Origin: Achatina immaculata
Lineage: Eukaryota; Mollusca; Gastropoda; Stylommatophora; Achatinidae
DNA length: 64,000 nucleotides
NCBI GenBank assembly: GCA_009760885.1
Contig: CM019697.1
Span: 32,423,596 to 32,487,595, forward strand
Reading direction: 5' to 3'
This document shows, piece by piece, positions 10,152-19,201 of the stretch. The translations under genes and the position numbers were made by a program. How positions within the stretch are numbered: the stretch's first letter is position 1; every line of letters begins with the position of its first letter. The notes under the pieces are model-generated. The model saw nothing but the letters and a program-made list of their open reading frames with translations. It was not told where the DNA came from and made no database searches.

Positions 10152-12152
10152 ATGCTACTCATCTTGTGCGACTTCAATGCAAAAATAGGTGAAGGAAATG
10201 AAGATAGAAGAAGAATCATGGGAAGAGGAGGAATCGGAGAAATAAATGAAAATGGAGAAAGACTGTGCAGTTTCTGTGAAGAAAACATGATGACCATTGG
10301 AGGGACAATTTTCCAACACAAAAACATCCATAAGGTGACTTGGAGGTCACCAGATAAAAACACAGAAAACCAAATCGATCACATACTAATAAATAACAAG
10401 TGGAAACGGTCAGTACAAGATGTGCGAGCAAGGAAAGGAGCAGATGTAGGAAGCGATCACAACCTTCTGGTAGCAAAAATAAAACTAAAACTAAGGAAAG
10501 CCAAAATCGGAGAACACAGAAAGATACGTTTTGATACAAGAAAACTGAAAGACCAGCAAACAAGAAATGAATTCTCAATACTACTTAAGAACCGCTTCAG
10601 TGTCCTACAAGACGAAGCAGAAATGTCCATACTAGAGTTCAATAAAACACTACAGGATACAGCAAAAGAAGTGCTGGTATATCGGAAACGGAAAAAAGAG
10701 GAATGGATAAGCAAGACCACATGGGAAAAGATAGAGCAAAGAAAAGAAATCAAGAAAAAATTACTGAACACCAAATCACAACGGCTTAAAGAACAAGTTT
10801 TAAGTAATTATGCACAAAAAGACAAAGAAGTGAAGGAATCATGCCGTCAAGATAAACATCAATACTATGACAACTTAGCAGAAGCAGCAGAGAAAGCAGC
10901 ATACACAAATGACATGAAAACCATATATAAAATCACAAAGCAGATGACAGGTAACTTCAACACAAGATGTGAAAGTGCAGTAAGGACACAAAATGGACAA
11001 CTGGTCAGTGGAGAAAGAGAAAAAATTGAAAGATGGAGGGAACACTTTAACACTCTACTAAACAGAACACAAGCAGCACAAACAATACACATACCTGAAG
11101 CAAAAACGGAACTAAACATCAATACAGGAACAATAACAATAAGTGAAGTAAAGGAGGCGATAAAGAAGCTAAAATCAGACAGGGCACCAGGTGAAGATGA
11201 AGTGACTGCTGAGATGTTGAAAGCAGAAGAAACAGAAACACCAAAACAACTTTGCCGGATATTACAACAAATTTGGGATCTAGAAAAAGCCCCAGAGGAG
11301 TGGAAAACTGGGCTTATAGTAAAACTACCAAAGAAGGGTGACCTCAGAGATTGCGGGAACTGGAGAGGCTTTACCCTACTGCCACTCACCAGTAAAATAT
11401 TTTGCAGAATAATCATCAACAGAATTGTACCAACACTTGAGGAAAAACTTCGGAAAGAGCAGGCAGGATTTAGGAAAGGAAGATCATGCATAAACCACAT
11501 ATTTCTACTTAGACAAATATTAGAACAGGCAAATGAGTGGCATATCACAACATATGCATTATTCATAGATTTTGAGAAAGCCTTTGACAGTGTCAACAGA
11601 GATGCACTGTGGAAAATCCTAAGATGGCATGGCCTCCCCCACAAGACTGTAATCAAAGCCCTATATGAGGGTTTTCAGTGCAAAGCTATCTGTGGAGAAC
11701 ATACCTCCAGCAGCTTTAGGGTACAAACAGGAGTGAAACAGGGATGTGTACTATCACCAACATTATTTATCTTGGCAGTAGACTGGTTAATGAAGGAGGC
11801 AACATCAGACAAACGCAGAGGATTACAATGGACCCTTGACACAGTGCTGGAGGACCTTGACTTTGCGGACGACATTTGTCTATTATCAAGCAGTCACAAA
11901 GATATGCAAGATAAAATAAACAAGCTAACTCAGAATGTAAACAACATAGGACTAAAGATCAACGTAGGAATGAAGCAAAATGTGAACAACAGAAATGTAC
12001 TCAGAGTAGATAGCAAGTTAGTGAAGGAGGTCAACGAATTTGTATACCTTGGCAGCAGAGTAGTAGAAAATGGAGACAGCACAGAGGACATCAACAGCAG
12101 ACTCACTACCAAAAATAGCACTAAGATGGACACCACAGGGGAAAAGAAGTAA
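10152..12152 (+). pseudogene. L-A endonuclease C-terminus and reverse transcriptase
   Basis: This 666-codon frame begins with the rest of the endonuclease (LCDFNAKIGEG, then QIDHILIN and the VGSDHNLLVAKIKLKL motif with the catalytic SDH). A basic linker is followed by a reverse transcriptase: LKSDRAPGEDEVTAEMLK, PEEWKTGLIVKLPKKG, EQAGFRKGRSCINHIF, motif A LFIDFEKAFDSVNRDALW, VQTGVKQGCVLSPTLF and motif C LDFADDICLLSSS. All aspartates expected for RT catalysis are visible. The thumb region is cut short. After VYLGSRVVENGDSTEDINSRL the frame jumps into downstream sequence and ends at 12,152, which indicates an internal deletion. Confidence 0.9.
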
Positions 12153-12297
12153 GGGTAGACCAAAAGAGGCATGGAGAAGAACAACAGAAAGGATGTTGAG
12201 CAATAGAGGGCTCACCTGGGCAAGAGCAGAAAAAAAGGTGAAGGACAGGCATTTGTGGAAAACCCTTGCGGAAGCCCCATGTGCCCTGGGCACTTAA
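12103..12297 (+). pseudogene. L-A C-terminal segment after the deletion
   Basis: In a second frame this encodes SLPKIALRWTPQGKRSKGRP, AWRRTTERMLSN and WARAEKKVKDRHLWKTLAEA, ending in CALGT and a stop at 12,297. The same C-terminus occurs at 23,395-23,590 (plus strand) and 58,215-58,290 (minus strand), which identifies it as the family end. It belongs downstream of the YGSECW-type region, which is missing in this copy. Confidence 0.85.
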
Positions 12298-12314
12298 GGT
12301 TCAGAGAGAGAGAG

Positions 12315-12420
12315 AGTAGTAGTTGTATTAGTAGTACTAGTAGTAGTAGTTGTAGTAGAAACAGTAGTAGTAGTAGTACTAGTAGTAGTTTTTATAGCAG
12401 TACTACTGCTATAAACAAAG
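12315..12420. repeat. (AGT)n tract with an 11-bp perfect palindrome
   Basis: Imperfect AGT triplets follow the 3' end of L-A. At about 12,390-12,414 TTTATAGCAGT and ACTGCTATAAA face each other across three bases. Confidence 0.8.
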
Positions 12421-12472
12421 ACCAGTCCCTTTTATCCAAGGCATAGAATTGCAGATAGAGACTGTAACTTCA

Positions 12473-12504
<32 letters not shown>

Positions 12505-12587
12505 TTATTACTACTACTACTACTACTACTGAACTACTAGCAGTAGTTGTTATAGCAGTACTACTACTACTACTAGTAGTTCAGTAA

Positions 12588-12624
<37 letters not shown>

Positions 12625-12686
12625 TGTAGTAGTATGAAGTTACAGTCTCTATCTGCAATTCTGTGTCTTGGATAAATGGGACTGGT
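12421..12686. repeat. 266-bp imperfect palindrome with (TAC)n/(GTA)n arms
   Basis: The left arm begins ACCAGTCCCTTTTATCCAAG and the right arm ends CTTGGATAAATGGGACTGGT, its near-complement. Between them GCAGATAGAGACTGTAACTT is matched by AAGTTACAGTCTCTATCTGC, then a (TAC)n run by a (GTA)n run. The centre is near 12,541-12,573. Each arm is about 120 bp. No coding content is seen. It may be a fold-back element or an inverted duplication of the triplet tract and its flank. Confidence 0.85.
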
Positions 12687-12728
12687 CTTTTTTTTCTTGT
12701 AGTTCCTTTAAAAAGGCATAGAGCTTAG

Positions 12729-13112
12729 CTTCTTGGATCAGTCAGTCAGTCAGTCAGTTGCATGTCCCTTGTGGAACTTTGCCTCCCTAACATCACTCCT
12801 GTAGGCCTCTCGGTTGTAAGCAATATTCCGTGCTGCTAATGCACTCATTTGCAGATTATCAACGACGTCTTGCAGCCATCTTCGCCTTGGTCTTCCTCTG
12901 TTTCATTTTCCCATTACGTACCCTTCCAAGATGGTCTTCTCTAAATTCTCATGACGTTTAACGTGTCAAAAATATTTAGGTTTTCTCTGTTTAATCTTCT
13001 TTACTAGCCAGCCTTCTTCAATATTAAGTTCTTGTAGTATGGATATATTTGTTCTTTTTTGTGTCCATGACATTTGAAGAATTCTTCTGTAGCATTTACA
13101 TTCAAGTGCTTA
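12729..13112 (-). mobile_element. L-B retrotransposon 3' fragment with (CAGT)n tail
   Basis: The sequence matches the L-B 3' region (GCATGTCCCTTGTGGAACTT, then the GRP-rich and RRVLQ-like segments on the minus strand). Its tail is (CAGT)4-5 instead of the usual (CATT)n. The match stops at the family motif GCATTTACATTCAA near 13,112 and joins directly to a different retrotransposon scrap. Frameshifts break the coding sequence. Confidence 0.85.
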
Positions 13113-13262
13113 TTGGATAAAGCAGTAACTGCACTTCTGTATTTCATTGTTGGTGCAGTTTTGGAGGATGTGTTCCACAACCTGAGATGATGCCAGGGCA
13201 CAAGCACAAAAAGGCGATTTACCAGTCTTAAACTTGGCATACATTTTGGTATCCAACCAGGG
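13113..13262 (-). pseudogene. L-G retrotransposon scrap, RNase H-adjacent zinc knuckle
   Basis: The minus strand reads KMYAKFKTGKSPFCACALAS followed by SQVVEHILQNCTNNE. The spacing SPxCxCxxAxxxxEHxLQxC is the cysteine-histidine cluster seen downstream of the RNase H domain in Jockey/I-type elements. Only about 45 codons are present. It abuts L-B on one side and L-C on the other, so it may have been carried in by a chimaeric insertion. Confidence 0.65.
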
Positions 13263-13623
13263 TCTAGAGTGTAATAACTTCAGATAAGAAATTCAGAACA
13301 GAAATTAGGAACATAATAGGCCTATCAACGACATCGTTTCAGAGAAAGAGAAACATATTATCCAACACATCCTTATCAATGAATGTTAGAAAACAAATTC
13401 TAAAATGCCGTAATGAACCTATCTTATTATATGGAAGTGAATCACGGACAAAAGGCATGTCTCCACAAAAAAATCATTGGAAGCAGCGGAAATGTGGTTT
13501 ATTAGAAGAATGTTGTGAATTCCCTGGACAGCAAAAATGGAGAATGTATGAGTGAGAAGAGCTGGAAATACAAAAGATTTTGTAAAAAAAAATAAGAGTG
13601 AGAGACAATGTACTTTCATGGCA
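13263..13623 (+). pseudogene. L-C retrotransposon, C-terminal RT region (part 1)
   Basis: The plus strand shows a degenerate RT C-terminus: MNVRKQILKCRNEPILLYGSE, then in a second frame EMWFIRRML followed by IPWTAKMENV. The order LLYGSE..W ... WFIRRMLRIPW is typical of RTE-like elements. Stops and frame changes are frequent. The sequence continues beyond a 28-bp insert at 13,624-13,651. Confidence 0.7.
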
Positions 13624-13651
13624 TTGATTGATTGATTGATTGATCTTTATT
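13624..13651 (-). mobile_element. Ultra-short L-F 3' tail insertion
   Basis: Only the (ATTG)n tail plus ATCTTTATTT of L-F is present, interrupting the L-C coding sequence. The match to the L-F terminus at 2,996-3,030 is about 26 bp. A 5'-truncated insertion of the extreme 3' end is the simplest reading. Independent growth of an ATTG microsatellite is possible but would not explain the ATCTTTATTT. Confidence 0.55.
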
Positions 13652-13900
13652 TCGTGACGCTGAATTCATGTTTAGGACATGCAATGAGAAGAGGGAGCAT
13701 TGAAAATTTTATAACAACAGGAAGAACAGAGGCAGGGAAAAGAAGAGCCAGGGGAAGACAGAGAGAAATGATACTGGACAGTCTGACGAGACGGTGTGAG
13801 AGGACACCACCAAATGAGCTAATGGCCTGCATGAAGGATAGGGTACTCTGAAGAAGCATAATAGCCAACGCCAGTCGGCACGGCACCTGATGATGAATCA
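13652..13900 (+). pseudogene. L-C retrotransposon, C-terminus (part 2)
   Basis: An open frame (13,636-13,851) encodes LGHAMRRGSIENFITTGR, RRARGRQREMILDSL and ELMACMKDRVL. A frameshift then leads to SIIANASRHGT and a stop, followed by a GATGAT-like tail. This is the family's 3' end, shared with 20,403-20,585. The assembly gap begins immediately after. Confidence 0.75.
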
Positions 13901-14000
13901 NNNNNNNNNNNNNNNNNNNNNNNNNNNNNNNNNNNNNNNNNNNNNNNNNNNNNNNNNNNNNNNNNNNNNNNNNNNNNNNNNNNNNNNNNNNNNNNNNNNN
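13901..14000. other. Assembly gap (100 N)
   Basis: One hundred consecutive N characters. The round number suggests a scaffold gap of unknown true length. Confidence 0.99.
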
Positions 14001-14325
14001 TGTGTTTACACATGGGAAAAGAAGATTTGGGAATCATTGTAGAGCGATTTTGTTTTTTCTTTTCAAAGTTTTGAATAAATTATTGTTCTACAACACATGA
14101 CAGTTTTTTTTGTGTGTGTATGTTTATGTGACTATGAACGCGCGCAGAGACTAGGGACACGCATAGAAGAAAGCAGAGAACAAGAACAGGCAGAACTGGA
14201 AAGACTTTATCGTTCACCTGTACTTCCAAGGTAGTGACGGGCAATGATGATGATGTTGACGACGACGACAATGACGATGATGATATGTAAAACTAAATAT
14301 TACACTAAAGAGCTGGTATCTACAA
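14001..14325. repeat. Unclassified dispersed repeat, copy 1
   Basis: This segment is a close copy, in the same orientation, of 31,446-31,736. Shared blocks include TGTGTTTACACA, GAATCATTGTAGA, CTTTATCGTTCACCTG, TACTTCCAAGGTAGTGACGG and a GATGATG/GACGACG run ending in ATATGTAAAACTAAA. It has no recognisable protein and its left end is cut by the assembly gap. The family is unknown. It could be a transposon fragment or an old duplication. Confidence 0.8.
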
Positions 14326-14612
14326 AACTTGACAACCTTTTCTTGTTACGAAAACCAAACACGGGAAAATAAATTCACGTTTGGAAAGTTGACTGTTGTA
14401 GCAAAACTCAGTATACGCTGCTTCTGCACCACGAAGACGTCGAATACAGTACCAAACCTACAGCCTTTAAGATAGAATAACAACTATGGGAACAGCCGTA
14501 ATACAAGGCACTGAGGATAAAAATAATCCACTGGCCAAAGTAACACTAAAGAAGTGGCTCGTCATGTTCGATACCCAAGCGTGAGACAGTGCAAGACACA
14601 AGCAACACTGAA

Positions 14613-16895
14613 ACAGTGTGTGTTGTATTGAGTGCTGGTGCTAAACTTGTATGTTGATGGTGTCACAGTGTGGTGTGACTAAGTTGTGTTGTATTGAGTG
14701 CTGGTGCTAAACTTGTATGTTGATGGTGTCACAGTGTGGTGTGACTAAGTTGTGTTGTATTGAGTGCTGGTACTAAACTTGTATGTTGATGGTGTCACAG
14801 TGTGGTGTGACTAAGTTGTGTTGTAATGAGTGCTGCTACTAAACTTCTATGTTGATGGTGTCACCGAGTGGTGTGAATAAGTTGTGTTGTAATGAGTGCT
14901 GGTACTAAAGTTGTATGTTCACTGTGTCACATTGTAGTGTGACTAAGTTGTGTTGTACTGAGTGATAGTGCTAAACTTGTATGTTGACTGTGTCATATTT
15001 TGATGTTATTAAGTTGTGTACTATTGTGTGGTGGTGCTAAACTTGTATGTTACTGTGTCACATTGTGGTGTGACTAAGTTGTATTGTATTGTGTGGTGGT
15101 GCTAAACTTCTATCTTGACTGCGTCACATTGTGGTGTGACTACGTTGTCTTGTACTGAGTGCTGGTGCTAAACTTGTATGTTGACTGTGTCACATTGTGG
15201 TGTTACTAAGTTGTGTTGTATTGAGTGCTGGTGCTAAACGTGTATGTTGACTGTGTCACATTGTAGTGTGACTAATATGTGTTGCATTGAGTGCTGGTGC
15301 TAAACTTGTATGTTGACCGTGTCACAGTGTAGTGTGACTAAGTAGTGTTGTATTGAGTGCTGGTAATAAACTTTTATCTTGACTGTGTCACATTGTAGTG
15401 TGACTAAGTTGTGTTGTATTGAGTGCTGGTGCTAAACCTGTATGTTGACTGTGTCACATTGTAGTCTGACAAATTTGTGTTGTATTGAGTGCTAGTGCTA
15501 AATTTCCTTGTTGACTGTGTTGTATTGAGTGATAGTTTTAAACTTGTATGTTGACTGTGTCACATTGTGGTGTAACTAAGTTATGTTGCATTGTGTGGTG
15601 GTGCTAAACTTGAATGTTGACTGGGTCACATTGCAGTGTGACTAAGTGGTGTTGTATTCTGTGGTGGTACTAAAGTTGTATGTTCACTGTATCACACTGT
15701 GGTGTTACTAAGTTGTTTTGTACTGATTGCTGGTGCTAAACTTGTATGTTGACTGTGTCACATTGTGGTGTGACTAAGTTGTATTGTGTTGTTTGGTTGT
15801 GCTAAACTTGTATGTTGACTGTGTCACATTGTGGTGTGACTAAGTTGTGTTGTACTGAGTGCTGGTGCAAAACTTGTATGTTGATTGTGTCACGTTGTGG
15901 TGTTACTAAGGTGTGTTGTATTGTGTCCTGGTGCTAACCGTGTATGTTGACTGTGTCACATTGTATTGTGACTAATATGTGTTGTATTGAGTGCTGGTGC
16001 TAAACTTGTATATTGAATGTGTCACAGTGTAGTGTGACTAAGTAGTGTTGTATTGAGTGCTGGTAATAAACTTTTATTTTGACTGTGTCACATTGTAATG
16101 TGACTAAGTTTTGTAGTATTCAGTGCCGGTGCTAAACATGTTTGTTGACTGTGTCACATTGCAGTGTGACTAATTTGTGTTGTATTGAGTGCTGGTGCTA
16201 AACTTGCATGTTGACTGTGTCACATTGTAGTGTGACTGAGTTGTGTTGTATTCTGTGGTGGTACTAAATTTGTATGTTGACCGTGTCACATTGTGGTGTT
16301 ACTTAGTTGTTTTGTACTGATTGTGGGTGCTAATCTTGTATCTTGACTGTGTCACAATGTGGTGTGACTAAGTTGTGTTGTACTATGTGGTGGTGCTAAA
16401 ATTTATGTTGACTCTGTCACATTGTAGTGTGACTAAGTTGTGTTGTATTGTGGGCTGGTACTAAACTTGTAAGTTGACAGTATCACAATTTGATGTGACT
16501 ATGTTGTGTTGTATTGTGTGGTGGTGCTAAACTTGTATGTTGACTGTGTCACATTGTGGTGTGACTAAGTTGTGTTGTATTGTGTGCTGGTGCTAATCTT
16601 GTATATTGACTGTGTATCATTGTGGTGTCACTATGTTGTGTTGTATTGTGTTCTGGTGCTAGACTTGTATGTTAACTGTGTCACACTGTGGTGTAACTAA
16701 GTTGTGTATTATTGTGTTGGTGTAATCTTGTATGTTGACTGTGTCACATTGTGGTGTGACTAAGTTGTGTATTATTGTGTGGTGGTGTGAACTTGTATGT
16801 TGACTGTGTCACATTATGGTGTGACTAAGTTGTGTTGTATTGTGTGCTGGTGTAAACCTGTATGTTGACTATGTCACATTTAGTGTGACTAAGTT
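14613..16895. repeat. 66-bp satellite array with a hairpin in each unit
   Basis: About 34 head-to-tail copies of a 66-bp unit are present. Core words are GTGTTGTATTGAGTGCTGGT, GCTAAACTTGTATGTTGACT and GTGTCACATTGTGGTGTGAC. The last word folds as GTCACA/TGTGAC around six bases. The first three units are almost identical, with GATGGTG replacing GACTGTG. Later units are more divergent, including TATTGTGTGGTGGTG variants. A few units are shortened, for example near 15,500. No frame stays open. Confidence 0.92.
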
Positions 16896-17322
16896 ACAGA
16901 TATGTAACAGCGTGACTACCATTCCCTGTAATGATTTACTTTTGACAGGACAACCCCAGGAAGTTCAGAAAATGAGACATTGGTTTATTAAATGGGACCG
17001 CATTATCTTAACACTCACAACCATGTATTACATGGAACACGATGATGATGAACAATAGAATCTAGAAGATTCTACAAAACATAGAACCGTCATGGTCCTA
17101 ATTCTGAGATATTGATTGTGAGTTATATCAGCGTTATATACCCCCTTGATCAAATACTGTCAGAATGTGAACTGCATGCATGCCCGCACGCACGCACACG
17201 CACACACACTCACACATACACACACACACTCACACGCACACTCACAAAAACATGCACTATTATTTCTGAACAATTCTTTACATAATTTTCAGTTTAGTTA
17301 TATCTTTAATTAGTAACGTCAG
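16896..17322. other. Unassigned sequence with a CA-rich tract
   Basis: Nothing recognisable apart from an imperfect (CA)n tract at about 17,190-17,250. Confidence 0.5.
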
Positions 17323-17405
17323 TCATTCATTCATTCATCTGCATGTCCCTCTCCTGTAGGTCTTTCGGTTGTAAGCAAGATGCCCTGCTGCTGATGCATC
17401 CTTTA
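17323..17405 (-). mobile_element. L-B retrotransposon, very short 3' fragment
   Basis: A (CATT)3 tail, GCATGTCCCT, the CTCCTGTAGG..CTTTCGGTTGTAAGC block and GCTGCTGATGCATCC are recognisable. The usual segment between CCCT and CTCCTGTAGG is deleted. It ends at about 17,405. Confidence 0.8.
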
Positions 17406-17837
17406 GTAACATACTTGGTGAAGATTCATGCAGAATCTAAGATAAAGAATATCCCTAAAAAATCAGCATCCTGTGCTGTTTCTCAGGGGAATTTTGGTTT
17501 CAGTGAACCTTCACTTTTCTCAGACCCTTGTTTCATCAGTGAACCCGGCCAAGCTGAACCTGTTTATGTTGTCCATCTGTTTATATCGTTCTCAGCGGCT
17601 TGCTCTGTTTACTTCAGCTTGTCCTTCAAGTGTTTTTCTTGAGTGTATGATGCCTCATTATGTAAATATTAGAATAATACATGGTTATGGTGGATATCAT
17701 TTGACACAGTAAGACATGATGAAACCGTGAAAATTTTAAAAAGATACACATTTTAACAGCAAAGATCTGAGAATAACTAAAAAAAACATGTACTACAATC
17801 AAGAAGCAGCCATCAAGATGGAAAATAGAGCAGGCAA
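17406..17837. other. Unassigned sequence, nothing recognised
   Basis: A 99-codon plus-strand frame at 17,343-17,642 starts inside the L-B scrap and has no recognisable domain, so it is not called. Confidence 0.45.
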
Positions 17838-18206
17838 ATCTATCTATCCAGTGCCTCGCTGACAAATCTAACTATCTAGTGCCTCGCTGATAAATCTAAC
17901 TATCTAGTGCCTCGCTGATAAATATCTAGTGCCTCGCTGACAAATCTAACTATCTAGTGGCTCGCTGATAAATCTAACTATCTAGTGCCTCGCTGATAAA
18001 TCTGACTATCTAGTGCCTCGCTGACAAATCTAACTATCTAGTGCCACGCTGACAAATCTAACTATCCAGTGCCTCGCTGAAAAAACTAACTATCTAGTGC
18101 CTCGCTGACAAATCTAACTATCTAGTGCCTCGCTGACAAATGTAACTATCTAGTGCCTCGCTGACAAATCTAACTATCTAGTGCCTCGCTGACAAATTTA
18201 ACTATC
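17838..18206. repeat. 28-bp minisatellite
   Basis: About 13 copies of AAATCTAACTATCTAGTGCC plus TCGCTGAC lie head to tail. Variants include CTGATA/CTGACA, and one unit near 17,922 is shortened. Confidence 0.92.
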
Positions 18207-18244
18207 TAATGGCGATAGCCATTGGCGGTCTTGGTTTTCGACAA

Positions 18245-18485
18245 TTCTCTATTCCGAGTGTTAATTTATGAGCTGGACTGATGTCCTTTCCTCAAGCCAC
18301 TCTATCAGTCCATCTGTTATCCTCTCTCTTTGTCTGTCTCGGTCTCTTTCGACCTCTATCGACACTGCTATTATCAAATATTTCCAGTCCACCTGCTCTC
18401 ATGACGTGTCCTATGAATTTGGATTCTCTGTTTCTGAATGTTTGTATTGCTTGCATCAATTCTGCCTCTTTCAGGACCTCTTCAG
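18245..18485 (-). pseudogene. L-C-like retrotransposon C-terminal fragment, inverted
   Basis: The minus strand encodes EVLKEAELMQAIQTFRNRES, KFIGHVMRAGGLE and DRGRKRPRQTKREDNRWTD. The order GHVMR..GLE....GRKRPR(G)R is the RT C-terminal accessory region of an RTE-like family related to L-C. It meets a plus-strand L-C fragment at about 18,486, so the two lie head to head. Confidence 0.65.
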
Positions 18486-19201
18486 TACAGGCAAATATCA
18501 ACCAGTAAAGCAAGGAGCTAAGCAAGGTTGTGTCCTCTCACCAGATTTGTTCTCACCGTACAGTGAAATTATCATGAGGGAAATCAGAGGCAACTGAGAA
18601 CTTGAGTTGAGTTTATAACGTGAATAATCTGTGATATAATACAATTGTAACAAATTACAATGAAAGAGCCCACAAATCATTAAATATTGCGCTAAAAGTT
18701 AGCGAGAAGAAGGGACTTGCCCTAAATAACAAGAAAATAAAAACAATTCTCATATCATGAAAGAAAACCTCACATAAATGCGTTGGTACAGCATACATTT
18801 AAACATATAAACACTCGAGTAACATCAGATGGGAAATCCACCTCTGAGATCAAGAACAGAGTATGACAAGCCAGAACAGCTTTCAAGCAATCGACAAACA
18901 TTTTGTGCAATGCTTCTCTGTCACTGAACATCCGAGACTTCTAAAATGCTACAAAGAGTCGGTCCTACCCTAGGGAAATGAGTCATGGACTATCAACAGA
19001 CTGATGCAAAGATCACTGGAAGCAATAGAGATCTGGTTTCTTAGAGCAATGTTAAGAATACCAAGGACAGATAAAATGATAAACATGGAATGTGTAAACG
19101 AATCTATATAGGGACCTTATTAAATCCATAACAAAACTACAATCATCATTCATTTGAGGTATAATTAAAAGAGGATGCTTTGAAAACATCATAGCAACAG
19201 C
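18486..19201 (+). pseudogene. L-C retrotransposon RT, part 1 (left of the 1.2-kb insertion)
   Basis: The plus strand begins at the RT motif VKQGAKQGCVLSPDLFSPYS and continues through a degenerate palm and thumb to NESWTINRLM, then LEAIEIWFLRAMLRIPRTDK near 18,990-19,080. It reaches KRGCFENIIATA at 19,160-19,201, where an unrelated 1,201-bp segment interrupts it. The YADD motif is not readable. Stops and frame changes are frequent. Confidence 0.75.

Larger units (their letters stand above)
9463..12310 (+). mobile_element. L-A non-LTR retrotransposon, nearly full length
   Basis: This is the most complete retrotransposon in the window. It has a 5' leader (9,463-9,658, with GGGCCAGCAACCCTATCTGG near 9,550), an endonuclease, a reverse transcriptase, a short C-terminal domain and a 3' end of GCACTTAAGGTTCAG followed by (AG)n. 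The endonuclease resembles proteins annotated as craniofacial development protein 2-like, which derive from RTE/BovB elements, so an RTE-like clade is the likely placement. Two lesions are visible: a frame change at about 10,147-10,152 and an internal deletion at about 12,101. The three coding parts are described separately. Other copies are at 23,310-23,660 and 58,213-59,610. Confidence 0.85.

Noticed and set aside
10865..11656. 263-codon minus-strand frame opposite the L-A reverse transcriptase
   Set aside because: It is the antisense shadow of a well-supported RT frame and has no recognisable domain.
14613..16895. Hammerhead ribozyme in the 66-bp satellite
   Set aside because: The unit has a simple hairpin but lacks the CUGAnGA and GAAA core boxes.
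18245..19201. Twin-primed (5'-inverted) L-C insertion
   Set aside because: The inverted piece corresponds to the C-terminal region, not to sequence upstream of the plus-strand piece.
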